Assembly: GCF_000342005.1 (NCBI RefSeq)
Contig: NZ_AOHO01000074.1
Coordinates: 434,001-498,000 of the forward strand
From: Amycolatopsis decaplanina DSM 44594
Lineage (GTDB): Bacteria > Actinomycetota > Actinomycetes > Mycobacteriales > Pseudonocardiaceae
Direction: 5' to 3'
DNA length: 64,000 nt
The position numbers and the translations under genes were made by a program. The notes beneath the pieces are model-generated. The model was given only the letters and a program-made list of their open reading frames with translations. It did not search any database and was not told where the DNA came from. Of the stretch, positions 23,638 to 32,422 are shown in pieces (position 1 is the stretch's first letter; each line of letters begins with the position of its first letter).

Positions 23638-25737
23638 GTGCTCGTTCGTCTCATCCTCGGCCTGCTCATCACGGTCGCCGGCCTCGCTTTCGCCGCCCGC
23701 CGCGCCGCCTGGCTGTACAAACTGATCCGGTCCGGCCAGCCGGACGAAAAGCGCTCCGACGTCATGGCCGTCCGCGCGAAAACGCATCTGGCCGAGGTCT
23801 TCGGGCAGCGCAAACTGCTGAAGTGGTCCGTCCCCGGGCTCGCGCATCTGTTCACGTTCTGGGGTTTCGTCATCCTCGGCTCGGTCTACGTCGAGGCATA
23901 CGGCGCCCTGTTCGACCACGACTTCCACATCCCGCTCATCGGGCACTGGGCGGTCCTGGGTTTCCTGCAGGATTTCATCGCGGTCGCGGTGCTCGTCTCG
24001 CTCGCGGTCTTCGCGGTCATCCGGATCCGCCAGGCACCCGAAAGGAAGGAACGCGCGTCGCGCTTCTTCGGATCGCACACCGGCGGCGCCTGGCTGATCC
24101 TGTTCATGATCTTCAACGTGATCTGGACGATGTTCCTCTTCCGCGGCGCGTCGGCGGCGGTCGGCGTCTTCCCGTACGAGTCAGGGGCATGGGTTTCCCT
24201 TGGCGTGGGCGAACTCCTGCAGCCGCTGGGGCCCTCGGTCACCGAGCCGCTGGAGACCGTCGGACTGCTTCTGCACATCGGTGTGATGCTGGCGTTCCTG
24301 TCGATCGTGCTCTACTCCAAGCACCTCCACATCTTCCTGGCGCCGGTCAACGTCACCGCCAAACGGCTCCCGGACGCGCTCGGCCCGCTGCTGCCGATGG
24401 AATCCGGCGGCAAGCCGATCGACTTCGAGGATCCGGGCGAGGACGACACGTTCGGCCGCGGCAAGATCGAGGACTTCACCTGGAAGGGCATGCTCGATTT
24501 CGCCACCTGCACCGAATGCGGCCGCTGCCAGTCGCAGTGCCCGGCGTGGAACACCGGGAAACCGTTGTCCCCCAAGCTGTTGATCATGGATCTGCGCGAT
24601 CATCTCTTCGAGAAGGCGCCGTACATCCTGGACGGCGAGGAGGCCCCCGAGGAGCGTCCACTCGTCGGCCCCAAGGATTCCGGCGGCGTGATCGATCCGG
24701 ACGTGCTCTGGTCCTGCACCACGTGCGGCGCGTGCGTCGAGCAGTGCCCGGTCGACATCGAGCACGTCGACCACGTGGTGGACATGCGCCGCTACCAGGT
24801 GATGATCGAGTCGGCCTTCCCGAGCGAACTCGGGGTGCTGTTCAAGAACCTCGAAACCAAGGGGAATCCCTGGGGCCAGAACAACTCCGACCGCCTCGCC
24901 TGGACGAAGGATCTCGGCTTCGAGGTGCCGATCTTCGACGGCGAACTCGCCGAGGACGTCGAGTACGTCTATTGGGTCGGCTGCGCGGGCGCGTTCGACG
25001 ACAACGCCCGTAAGACCGTCCGCGCCACCGCGGAACTCCTGCATCTCGCCGGGGTCAAGTACACGATCCTCGGCACGGACGAGTCCTGCACCGGCGACCC
25101 GGCGCGCCGCTCCGGCAACGAATTCCTCTTCCAGATGCTGGCGCAGCAGACAGTCGAGACGCTGAACGCGGTGTTCGAGGGCCGCGAACCGGGGACGCGC
25201 AAGATCGTCACCACCTGCCCGCACTGCCTGAACACGCTCGGCCGCGAGTACCCGCAACTGGACGGGCACTACGAGGTCCTGCACCACACGCAACTGCTGA
25301 ACCGCCTCGTGCGCGCGGGCAAGCTGACGCCGGTCAAACCGGTCGACGCCGGCCCGGTGACCTACCACGACCCGTGTTACCTCGGCCGCCACAACAAGGT
25401 CTACGAACCGCCGCGCGAACTCGTCGGCGCGACCGGTGCCACGCTCAGTGAGATGCCGAGGCACGCGGACCGCTCGCTGTGCTGCGGCGCCGGTGGCGCG
25501 CGGATGTGGATGGAGGAACAGATCGGCAAGCGCATCAACCTCGAACGCGTCGACGAAGCACTCGGCACGGACGCCGAAACCATCGTCACCGGCTGCCCGT
25601 TCTGCCGCGTGATGCTGAACGACGGCCTCGTGCAGCGGCAGAGCGAACAGCGTGGCGAGAACGTCACCGTGCGCGACGTCTCCCAGCTACTGCTGGAGTC
25701 CGTGCGGGAACGAGACCGGACGGCCACGGAGATTTAA
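23638..25737 (+). CDS. Membrane-bound heterodisulfide-reductase-like Fe-S oxidoreductase (Rv0338c type)
   Basis: 699 residues from a GTG at 23638 with CGGAGG 4-5 nt upstream. The N-terminal about 230 residues carry several membrane helices, as in a cytochrome-b/NarI-like anchor. Two 4Fe-4S motifs follow: CTECGRCQSQCP near residue 291 and CTTCGACVEQCP near 361. Two CCG-type domains complete it (HDPCYLGRHN near 578, LCCGAGGARMW near 615, with earlier GCAGAFDDNARKT and CPHCLNTLG). The architecture matches mycobacterial Rv0338c, an essential iron-sulfur-binding reductase of unknown physiological partner, and the HdrD/GlpC superfamily. It probably passes electrons between the quinone pool and a cytoplasmic substrate. 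Confidence 0.92.
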   Translation: MLVRLILGLLITVAGLAFAARRAAWLYKLIRSGQPDEKRSDVMAVRAKTHLAEVFGQRKLLKWSVPGLAHLFTFWGFVILGSVYVEAYGALFDHDFHIPLIGHWAVLGFLQDFIAVAVLVSLAVFAVIRIRQAPERKERASRFFGSHTGGAWLILFMIFNVIWTMFLFRGASAAVGVFPYESGAWVSLGVGELLQPLGPSVTEPLETVGLLLHIGVMLAFLSIVLYSKHLHIFLAPVNVTAKRLPDALGPLLPMESGGKPIDFEDPGEDDTFGRGKIEDFTWKGMLDFATCTECGRCQSQCPAWNTGKPLSPKLLIMDLRDHLFEKAPYILDGEEAPEERPLVGPKDSGGVIDPDVLWSCTTCGACVEQCPVDIEHVDHVVDMRRYQVMIESAFPSELGVLFKNLETKGNPWGQNNSDRLAWTKDLGFEVPIFDGELAEDVEYVYWVGCAGAFDDNARKTVRATAELLHLAGVKYTILGTDESCTGDPARRSGNEFLFQMLAQQTVETLNAVFEGREPGTRKIVTTCPHCLNTLGREYPQLDGHYEVLHHTQLLNRLVRAGKLTPVKPVDAGPVTYHDPCYLGRHNKVYEPPRELVGATGATLSEMPRHADRSLCCGAGGARMWMEEQIGKRINLERVDEALGTDAETIVTGCPFCRVMLNDGLVQRQSEQRGENVTVRDVSQLLLESVRERDRTATEI

Positions 25738-25785
25738 GCACCGGACGCGGGTTCACCCAGAGATTTAAGGCACACGGGAGTTGGA

Positions 25786-25803
25786 AGTTCGGCACACCGA
25801 ACT
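25786..25803. promoter_or_regulatory. Inverted repeat just upstream of metal-binding lipoprotein gene
   Basis: AGTTCGG-CACA-CCGAACT, 13 nt before the start codon at 25817. Placement suggests an operator of a metal-responsive repressor; no regulator gene is adjacent and the sequence does not match a box I know. Confidence 0.4.
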
Positions 25804-25816
25804 CTAGACTCAGGGG

Positions 25817-26746
25817 ATGGCGAATCTGCGCAAGACCGTGTGCGCGCTGGCGGCGTCGACGACACTCGTGCTGTCCGCGTGCGGCGGCGCGGGCGACGCG
25901 ACGAGCGGCGGCACGGACGAGAAGCGGCCGGTCGTGCTGACGACGTTCACGGTCCTGGCGGACATCGCCTCGAATGTCGCGGGCGACAAGCTCCGGGTCG
26001 AGTCGATCACCAAACCCGGCGCCGAAATCCACGGCTACGAGCCCACTCCGGACGACATCAAGAAGGCCGCGAAGGCCGACCTGATCCTCGACAACGGACT
26101 GAACCTGGAGGCGTGGTTCGCCCGTTTCGTCAAGGAGAGCGACGCGCCGCACAAGGTGGTCAGCGAAGGCGTCCAGCCCATCGACATCGCCGAAGACTCC
26201 TACCAGGGCAAGCCGAACCCGCACGCGTGGATGTCCCCGAAGAATGTGGGTATCTACGTGGACAACATGGTGAAGGCGTTCAGCGAGCTCTCCTCCGGCG
26301 ACGCCGCCGTGTTCAAGGCCAACGGCGACGCCTACAAGGCGAAACTGCAGGAGGTGCACGACGAGATGACGAACGCGCTGAGCGCCCTGCCGAAGAACGA
26401 GCGCGCGCTGGTCACCTGCGAAGGCGCCTTCTCCTACCTCGCACGCGACTCCGGCCTCACCGAGAAGTACATCTGGGCGGTCAACGCCGAACAACAGGCC
26501 ACGCCCCAGCAGATCACCCGCGCGATCGAGTTCGTCAAGGAGAACAAGGTCCCCGCGGTGTTCTGCGAGTCGACCGTCTCCGACGCCCCGATGCGCCAGG
26601 TCGTCTCCGCGACCGGTGCCGCGTTCGGCGGCGTCCTCTTCGTCGACTCCCTGTCCGCGCCCGGAGGCCCGGTGCCGACCTACCTCGACCTCATCCGCCA
26701 CGACTCCAAGACGATCGTGGCCGCGCTCACCGGGGCGAAGCCGTGA
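25817..26746 (+). CDS. Mn/Zn-type ABC transporter substrate-binding lipoprotein
   Basis: 309 residues. The signal peptide ends in a lipobox LSAC. This is cluster A-I (ZnuA/TroA/MntA-like): metal-ligand His in AEIHGYEPTPDD and NPHAWMSPKN, later Glu in TCEGAFSYLARD and Asp in FVDSLS. There is no His-rich loop between the first two ligands, which argues against a classical zinc ZnuA and slightly for manganese or iron. The stop overlaps the ATPase start as TGATG. Confidence 0.9.
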   Translation: MANLRKTVCALAASTTLVLSACGGAGDATSGGTDEKRPVVLTTFTVLADIASNVAGDKLRVESITKPGAEIHGYEPTPDDIKKAAKADLILDNGLNLEAWFARFVKESDAPHKVVSEGVQPIDIAEDSYQGKPNPHAWMSPKNVGIYVDNMVKAFSELSSGDAAVFKANGDAYKAKLQEVHDEMTNALSALPKNERALVTCEGAFSYLARDSGLTEKYIWAVNAEQQATPQQITRAIEFVKENKVPAVFCESTVSDAPMRQVVSATGAAFGGVLFVDSLSAPGGPVPTYLDLIRHDSKTIVAALTGAKP

Positions 26747-27486
26747 TGCCCGCGATCCGTGTCGAAGGTGTCACCGTCCACTACGGCGACGTCCTCGCCC
26801 TCGACGGGGTCGACGTCACGCTCGACCACGGTCGTGTCTGCGGGCTGGTCGGGATGAACGGCTCCGGCAAGTCGACGCTGTTCAAAACGATCATGGGCAT
26901 GGTCCGGCCGGACACCGGCACGGTGTCGATCGACGGCGGCACCCCCGCCCGCGCCCGCAAGACCGGCGTGATCGGCTACGTGCCGCAGAGCGAGGACGTC
27001 GACTGGTCGTTCCCGCTGTCCGTGCGGGACGTCGTGATGACCGGCCGCTACGGGCGTCTCGGCTTCACCAGGAGGCCGCGCCGCGCCGACCACGAGGCCG
27101 TCGACCACGCGCTGGAGCGGGTCGAACTGACCGAACTCGCCGGACGCCAGATCGGGCAACTGTCCGGAGGGCAGCGCAAACGCGCGTTCGTCGCGCGCGG
27201 CATCGCGCAAGGCGCCCGTGTCCTGCTGCTGGACGAGCCGTTCGCCGGCGTGGACAAGCGGTCCGAAGCCACGATCACCCGGCTGCTCAAGGAACTCGCG
27301 GCCGACGGCGCCGCGGTCCTGATCTCCACCCACGACCTGCACGCGCTGCCCGGCCTGGCCGACGAGGCGATCCTGCTGATGCGCAAGGTGCTCGCGCACG
27401 GCTCCCCCGGCGAGGTGCTCCGGCCCGAGAACCTCGCGCTGGCCTTCGGACTCGATGTCCTGCGACGGGAAGAAGAACCAGCGTGA
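26746..27486 (+). CDS. Mn/Zn-type ABC transporter ATP-binding protein
   Basis: 246 residues. Walker A GMNGSGKST, signature LSGGQRKRAFVARG, Walker B VLLLDEPF and the H-loop STHDLHAL are all present. Start at ATG 26746 overlapping the previous stop; a GTG one codon earlier is also in frame. It energises the metal importer with the flanking binding protein and permease. Confidence 0.93.
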   Translation: MPAIRVEGVTVHYGDVLALDGVDVTLDHGRVCGLVGMNGSGKSTLFKTIMGMVRPDTGTVSIDGGTPARARKTGVIGYVPQSEDVDWSFPLSVRDVVMTGRYGRLGFTRRPRRADHEAVDHALERVELTELAGRQIGQLSGGQRKRAFVARGIAQGARVLLLDEPFAGVDKRSEATITRLLKELAADGAAVLISTHDLHALPGLADEAILLMRKVLAHGSPGEVLRPENLALAFGLDVLRREEEPA

Positions 27487-28352
27487 GCCTCTACGACCTG
27501 CTCCTCGAACCGCTGAGCTACGACTTCATGGTGCGGGCGCTGGCGTCCACGGTCATCGCGTCGGCGGTCTGCGCGGTGCTCTCCTGCTGGCTGGTGCTGA
27601 TCGGCTGGTCGCTGATGGGCGACGCGGTCTCGCACGCGGTGCTGCCCGGCGTCGTGCTCGCCTACGTCCTCGGCGCGCCCTTCGCGCTGGGCGCCGTCGT
27701 CTTCGGTTTCCTCGCCGTGGCGCTGATCGGTGTCGTCCGGGACACCAGCCGGGTCAAGGAGGACGCCGCGATCGGCATCGTGTTCACGACGTTGTTCGCG
27801 CTCGGTCTCGTGCTGATCTCGGTGACGCCGAGCCAGACCGACCTGAACCACATCATCTTCGGGAACCTGCTCGGCGTCGACACCTCGGACCTGGTCCAGA
27901 TCGGTGTCCTCGGCGCGATCACGCTCACCCTGCTGGTGCTCAAACGCCGCGACTTCACCTTGTATGCCTTCGATCCCACACACGCGCACGCCATCGGGCT
28001 GAACCCGCGCGTGCTCGGCGCCGCGCTGCTCGGGCTGCTCGCGCTGACCGCGGTGGTGGCGCTGCAGGTGGTCGGCGTGATCCTGGTGGTGGCGATGCTC
28101 ATCATCCCCGGCGCGACGGCGTACCTGCTGACCGACCGGTTCGGCCGCATGCTGGTGATCGCGCCGTCGTTCTCGGTGCTCGCGGCGGTGGCCGGGTTGT
28201 ACCTGAGCTACCACCTCGACACCGCGTCCGGCGGGATGATCGTGCTGGTGCAGGGCGCCGGGTTCACGCTGGTGTACCTGTTCGGGCCGCGGCACGGGAT
28301 CGTCGGGAAGCGGCTGGCCAAGCGGCGGCGAGAGACAGCTCGGGCGGCGTAA
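27483..28352 (+). CDS. Mn/Zn-type ABC transporter permease
   Basis: 289 residues, GTG start overlapping the ATPase stop (GTGA). It has about eight membrane segments and the ABC-3 family permease pattern (SLMGDAVSHAVLPGVVLAY, then VVALQVVGVILVVAMLIIPG). It completes the binding protein / ATPase / permease set of the manganese-zinc-iron chelate family. Confidence 0.92.
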   Translation: MSLYDLLLEPLSYDFMVRALASTVIASAVCAVLSCWLVLIGWSLMGDAVSHAVLPGVVLAYVLGAPFALGAVVFGFLAVALIGVVRDTSRVKEDAAIGIVFTTLFALGLVLISVTPSQTDLNHIIFGNLLGVDTSDLVQIGVLGAITLTLLVLKRRDFTLYAFDPTHAHAIGLNPRVLGAALLGLLALTAVVALQVVGVILVVAMLIIPGATAYLLTDRFGRMLVIAPSFSVLAAVAGLYLSYHLDTASGGMIVLVQGAGFTLVYLFGPRHGIVGKRLAKRRRETARAA

Positions 28353-28406
28353 CCGGACAATCACCCCGCGCTCTGTGTCTCTCGTGACATGGGTCGGATC
28401 CCGCCC

Positions 28407-28425
28407 TTAGGTTAGGCTCCCCTCA
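28407..28425 (+). promoter_or_regulatory. IdeR/DtxR iron box overlapping the siderophore operon start
   Basis: TTAGGTTAGGCTCCCCTCA matches the IdeR consensus TTAGGTTAGGCTAACCTAA at 16 of 19 positions and ends on the A of the start codon. Iron-loaded IdeR bound here would block transcription of the siderophore ABC genes. Confidence 0.85.
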
Positions 28426-29240
28426 TGTCTACGGAAGACGCGCTGCTCACCGGCCATGACCTGGTGCTCGCGCACCAAGAGCGGGCCGTGGTGGACGGTG
28501 TGTCCCTGTCGCTGCGCGCCGGCACGGTGACCGCGCTGGTCGGGCCGAACGGCTCCGGCAAGTCGACGCTCCTGCGATCGCTGGCGCGGCTGCACAAGCC
28601 CCGCGAAGGCAGCGTCCACCTGGGAGAGCGCACCGTCTGGGGCGGGAACGCGTTGTCCGGCAAGGAGTTCGCCCGCCAGGTCACGTTGCTGACCCAGCAC
28701 CGGCCCACCCCGAGCGGGGTCTCCGTGCGCGACGTCGTCTCCTACGGCCGGTACCCGTACCGCTCGGGCTGGCGCGGGGTCGACATCGACGGCGCCGCCG
28801 CGATCCGCCGCGCGATGGAGCTGACCGGCGTGACGCCGATGGCCGAACGCGGTGTCGACGAACTCTCCGGCGGCGAGCTCCAGCGCGTCTGGCTCGCGTC
28901 CTGTCTCGCCCAGCAGACCTCCGTGCTGCTGCTCGACGAGCCCACCAACCATCTCGACCTGCGCTATCAGGTCGAGATCCTCGACGTCGTCCGCGATCTG
29001 GCCAACGAAGGCGTCGCGGTCGGCGTGGTGCTGCACGACCTCGACCACGCGGCGATCATCGCCGACGAGGTCGTGCTGCTGAGCGAGGGAACCATCGTGG
29101 CCACGGGTGACATCGGGCAGGTGCTCACCTCCGAGCACCTCTCCCAGGCCTACGGCGTCACCGTCCACGTCGCGAACGACCCGGTGACGGGCGCGATCCA
29201 CTGCAGGCCACTCGGGCGCCATTCGCCCAGGCCCGCCTGA
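28425..29240 (+). CDS. Iron-siderophore ABC transporter ATP-binding protein
   Basis: 271 residues. Walker A GPNGSGKST, signature LSGGELQRVWLA, Walker B VLLLDEPTNHLDLRYQVEIL and the H-loop VLHDLDHAA are typical of FecE/FhuC-type ATPases. First gene of the siderophore unit, directly under the IdeR box. The order ATPase, binding protein, fused permease is complete for an importer. Confidence 0.93.
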   Translation: MSTEDALLTGHDLVLAHQERAVVDGVSLSLRAGTVTALVGPNGSGKSTLLRSLARLHKPREGSVHLGERTVWGGNALSGKEFARQVTLLTQHRPTPSGVSVRDVVSYGRYPYRSGWRGVDIDGAAAIRRAMELTGVTPMAERGVDELSGGELQRVWLASCLAQQTSVLLLDEPTNHLDLRYQVEILDVVRDLANEGVAVGVVLHDLDHAAIIADEVVLLSEGTIVATGDIGQVLTSEHLSQAYGVTVHVANDPVTGAIHCRPLGRHSPRPA

Positions 29241-29256
29241 GAAACCAGGAAGAACC

Positions 29257-30234
29257 ATGCGTTTGCTGACCCCTGCCGCCCTCGTCGCGGCGACGGCCCT
29301 GCTGCTGTCCGCCTGCGGCACCACCGAGAACACCGCGGCCGCGCCGAGCGACTCCGCGGTCGCGAGCGGACCGGTCACGGTGACCGACGCGCGCGGAAAG
29401 GCCGTCAACCTCAAGGCACCCGCCAAGCGGGTCGTCGCGCTCGAGTGGGGCGAGGCCGAGATGGTCGCTTCGCTCGGTGTCATGCCGGTCGGTGCCGCGG
29501 ACGTCGCGGGCTACAACGTCTGGGACAAGGCCGCCCCGCTGACCGCCGAGGTCAAGGACGTCGGCAAGCGCAACGAACCCAGTGTCGACGCGATCGTCGG
29601 GCTGAACCCCGACGTCGTCATCATCGCCGACGAGCGCGACTCGACGCTGGTGCCGCAGATCGAGAAGTACGTGCCGGTCGTGGTCACCAAGTCCAGCGAC
29701 GCGAGCCGCAACTTCGACCGCCTGCGCGAGGATTTCAAGCTGATCGCGAAGACGGTCGGCAAGGAGGCCGAGGCGGACAGGCAACTGTCCGAAATGGACG
29801 CCAAACTCGCCGAGGGCAAGAAGGCCGTCGAGGGCAAGGGCGCCGCGGGCACCCCGTTCCTGATGGCGGACGGCTACCTCGAGGGCAGCACCGTCAGCAT
29901 CCGCCCGTTCGGCAAGGGATCCCTGGTCTCCGACACCGCCGAGGCCGTCGGCCTGAAGAACGCCTGGACCGGCAAGGTCGATCCGCAGTGGGGTCTCGGC
30001 CAGACCGACGTCGAGGGCCTGACCGCGCTCACCGACCCGAAGACCGTGCTGTTCTACAGCGCCTCCGAAGAGGACGTCTTCACCACCGGGCTCGCGCAGA
30101 ACGCCGTCTACCAGCGGCTGCCGTTCGTGGTGTCGAAGAAGATCCACAAACTGGAGTCGGGCACGTGGACCTTCGGCGGCCCGAAGTCGGTCATCATGAC
30201 CGCCGACCAGATCGTGAAGGCCATCACCGCCTGA
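29257..30234 (+). CDS. Iron-siderophore ABC transporter substrate-binding lipoprotein
   Basis: 325 residues, ATG 29257 with AGGAAG 6 nt upstream. The lipobox LSAC is near residue 20. It is a FecB/FepB-type class III binding fold (KRVVALEWGEAEMVASLGV; LNPDVVIIADERD) with the single long connecting helix. The substrate is a ferric siderophore by family and IdeR regulation; which one is not visible, and no siderophore synthesis gene is in the window. Confidence 0.93.
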   Translation: MRLLTPAALVAATALLLSACGTTENTAAAPSDSAVASGPVTVTDARGKAVNLKAPAKRVVALEWGEAEMVASLGVMPVGAADVAGYNVWDKAAPLTAEVKDVGKRNEPSVDAIVGLNPDVVIIADERDSTLVPQIEKYVPVVVTKSSDASRNFDRLREDFKLIAKTVGKEAEADRQLSEMDAKLAEGKKAVEGKGAAGTPFLMADGYLEGSTVSIRPFGKGSLVSDTAEAVGLKNAWTGKVDPQWGLGQTDVEGLTALTDPKTVLFYSASEEDVFTTGLAQNAVYQRLPFVVSKKIHKLESGTWTFGGPKSVIMTADQIVKAITA

Positions 30235-32312
30235 TGACCACCAAGGTCCGAGGTACTTCTCCCCGCCGAGGACTCGTCGAAACAGTGCGGCCGCCGCAGA
30301 CGATCCGCACCGCGGTGGTATCGGCGGGACTGGTGGTGCTGATCGCCGTCCTCGCCGGCATCCACCTGACCCAGGGCACGTCGACGTCCGGTCCGCTGGA
30401 CGTGGTGAAGGCGATCTTCGGCCAGGGCGACGCGCAGACCCTCGCGGTACTCGAGGGTTCGCGCGTCCCCCGGCTGCTCGCCGCGCTGCTGCTCGGGGTC
30501 GCGCTCGGTGTCGCGGGCGCGGGAATGCAGTCCGTGGCGCGGAACCCGCTCGCCTCACCCGACACGCTCGCGGTCAACGCGGGCGCGCATTTCGCCGTGG
30601 TGGCCATCTCCGCGTTCGGGCTTTCGCTGCCGCTGGTCCCGGTGGGCGGGGCGGCGTTCGTGGGCGGCCTCGCCGCGGCCGTGATCGTGCTGGGCCTGGC
30701 GGGCGGCGGTTCGGCGAGTCCGCGGCTGGTGCTGGTCGGCTCGGCGGTGCTGCTGGCGCTCCAGTCGGTGACCATCCTGCTGCTGCTCCTTTTCGAGCAG
30801 GAGACGTCCGGGCTGTTCGCCTGGGGCAGTGGTTCCCTGACCGTTTCCGATCTGCGCGCGACCGGCCAGATGACGCCGATCGTGGTGCTCGCCGTGGCGG
30901 CGCTCATCGCGATGGGCCGCAAACTCGACGTCCTCGCCCTCGGCGACGACAACGCGACCGTGCTCGGCCTGCGGGTCCGCCGGACACGGGTCACCGCGGT
31001 GGTGCTGACCGTCGCGCTGACCGCGGCGGCGGTGACCGTCGCCGGGCCGGTCGGGTTCGTCGGGCTGAGCGCGCCGGTGATCACGCGGCTGCTGCTGCCG
31101 ATCGCCAAGCATCGCGCGCTGCTGCCGGTTTCCGGGCTGGTCGGCGTGGTGACGGTGCTCGGTGCCGACGTCGTCCTGCGGGCGATCATGGGTTCGGCCG
31201 CCGCCGTGCGGGTGCCGACGGGTGTGGTGACCACGATCGTCGGCGCCGTCGTGATGGTGTGGCTGGCGCGGCGCGGCCGGGGAAGCGGCTCGCGTCGTCC
31301 GGCTCCGGCCGGCCGGGTCGGGGTCGCCGGATCGACCCGGCGGCTCGTGGCCATTTCCGTCGTCTTGGTGGCGCTGCTCGCCGTCATCCCGGTAGTGGGC
31401 CTGATGCTGGGCGACCGCCTGGTGCTGCTCGGCGACCTCGCGAACTGGGTCACCGGCAACACCGGGACCGCGCTCACCTTCGTGCTGGACCAACGACTTC
31501 CGCGGGTGCTGGCCGCGTTGCTCGCCGGCGCCGCACTGGCGGTGTCCGGCTGCGGGATCCAGTCGGTCAGCCGCAACCCGCTCGCCGAACCCGGCTTGCT
31601 CGGCATCACCGCGGGCGCCGGGCTCGGCGCGATCACGCTGATCACCATCGTCCCCGCGGTCGGCGCCTGGGCGATCGCCGGTGCCGCCGGTCTCGGCGCG
31701 GCCGTGGTGTTCCTGCTGGTCTACGGGCTGGCGTGGCGGTCGGGACTGGATTCGGACCGGCTGGTGATCATCGGCATCGCGGTCTGGTCGGCCGGGATGG
31801 CGCTGATCACGCTGCTGATCGTGATCTCCGACCCGTGGAATTCGGCCAAGGCGCTGACCTGGCTTTCGGGATCGACCTACGGCCGCACACTGGAGCAGGT
31901 CGCGCCGGTGGCGCTGGCGCTCCTCGCGCTGACACCGTTGTTGTGGGTCAAGCACCGCGAACTGGATCTGCACGCCCTCGACGAGGACACCCCGCGTGTG
32001 CTCGGAATGCGGATCGAGCGGTCGCGGCTGGTGGTGCTGGGCGCTTCCGGGATCCTGGCGGCCACCGCGGTGTCCGCGATCGGCGTGGTCGCGTTCGTCG
32101 GGCTGGTCGCCCCGCATCTGGCGCGTTCGCTGGTCGGCGGACGCCACGGCCGGGTGATCCCGGTGGCCGCGGCGCTCGGGGCGCTGCTGGTGAGCGTCGC
32201 TGACACCCTCGGGCGGACGGTCATCGCACCGGCCCAGATCCCCGCCGGCCTGGTCATCGCGATGGTCGGGACGCCGTACTTCGTACTGGTGCTCTGGAAG
32301 ACCCGGCCCTGA
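30234..32312 (+). CDS. Fused double FecCD permease for iron-siderophore uptake
   Basis: 692 residues, twice the normal FecCD length. Two homologous halves are joined in one chain: half 1 about residues 20-345 (LAALLLGVALGVAGAGMQSV, RNPLASPDTLAV), half 2 about 365-690 (LAALLAGAALAVSGCGIQSV, RNPLAEPGLLGI). Each half repeats the coupling and FVGLSAP/FVGLVAP landmarks. The arrangement is that of E. coli FhuB, so one polypeptide replaces the usual heterodimer. ATG overlaps the binding-protein stop (TGATG). The stop codon forms one end of the palindrome at 32310-32422. Confidence 0.93.
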   Translation: MTTKVRGTSPRRGLVETVRPPQTIRTAVVSAGLVVLIAVLAGIHLTQGTSTSGPLDVVKAIFGQGDAQTLAVLEGSRVPRLLAALLLGVALGVAGAGMQSVARNPLASPDTLAVNAGAHFAVVAISAFGLSLPLVPVGGAAFVGGLAAAVIVLGLAGGGSASPRLVLVGSAVLLALQSVTILLLLLFEQETSGLFAWGSGSLTVSDLRATGQMTPIVVLAVAALIAMGRKLDVLALGDDNATVLGLRVRRTRVTAVVLTVALTAAAVTVAGPVGFVGLSAPVITRLLLPIAKHRALLPVSGLVGVVTVLGADVVLRAIMGSAAAVRVPTGVVTTIVGAVVMVWLARRGRGSGSRRPAPAGRVGVAGSTRRLVAISVVLVALLAVIPVVGLMLGDRLVLLGDLANWVTGNTGTALTFVLDQRLPRVLAALLAGAALAVSGCGIQSVSRNPLAEPGLLGITAGAGLGAITLITIVPAVGAWAIAGAAGLGAAVVFLLVYGLAWRSGLDSDRLVIIGIAVWSAGMALITLLIVISDPWNSAKALTWLSGSTYGRTLEQVAPVALALLALTPLLWVKHRELDLHALDEDTPRVLGMRIERSRLVVLGASGILAATAVSAIGVVAFVGLVAPHLARSLVGGRHGRVIPVAAALGALLVSVADTLGRTVIAPAQIPAGLVIAMVGTPYFVLVLWKTRP

Positions 32313-32422
32313 ACACCGATCACGCGTGTCTGGACCCGGATCTCGCGTGATTGAACCCGGAACAGCGTGTTCCGGGTTCAATCACGCGAGTTCGGTCTTC
32401 AATCACGCGAGGTCGGTGTTCA
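32310..32422. repeat. Nested palindrome between convergent genes (family C)
   Basis: The core 32342-32390 is a perfect 23-bp stem (starts CTCGCGTGATTGAACCCGGA) with a GCG loop. Outer arms TGAACACCGA (32310-32319) and TCGGTGTTCA (32413-32422) begin and end with the stop codons of the permease and htpG genes. Extra half-copies ATCACGCG and AATCACGCGA lie in between. It probably acts as a two-way terminator. Confidence 0.85.

Noticed and set aside
25730..25770. Direct repeat GAGATTTAAG after the Fe-S reductase gene
   Set aside because: Only ten bases twice, no symmetry and no link to an element boundary.
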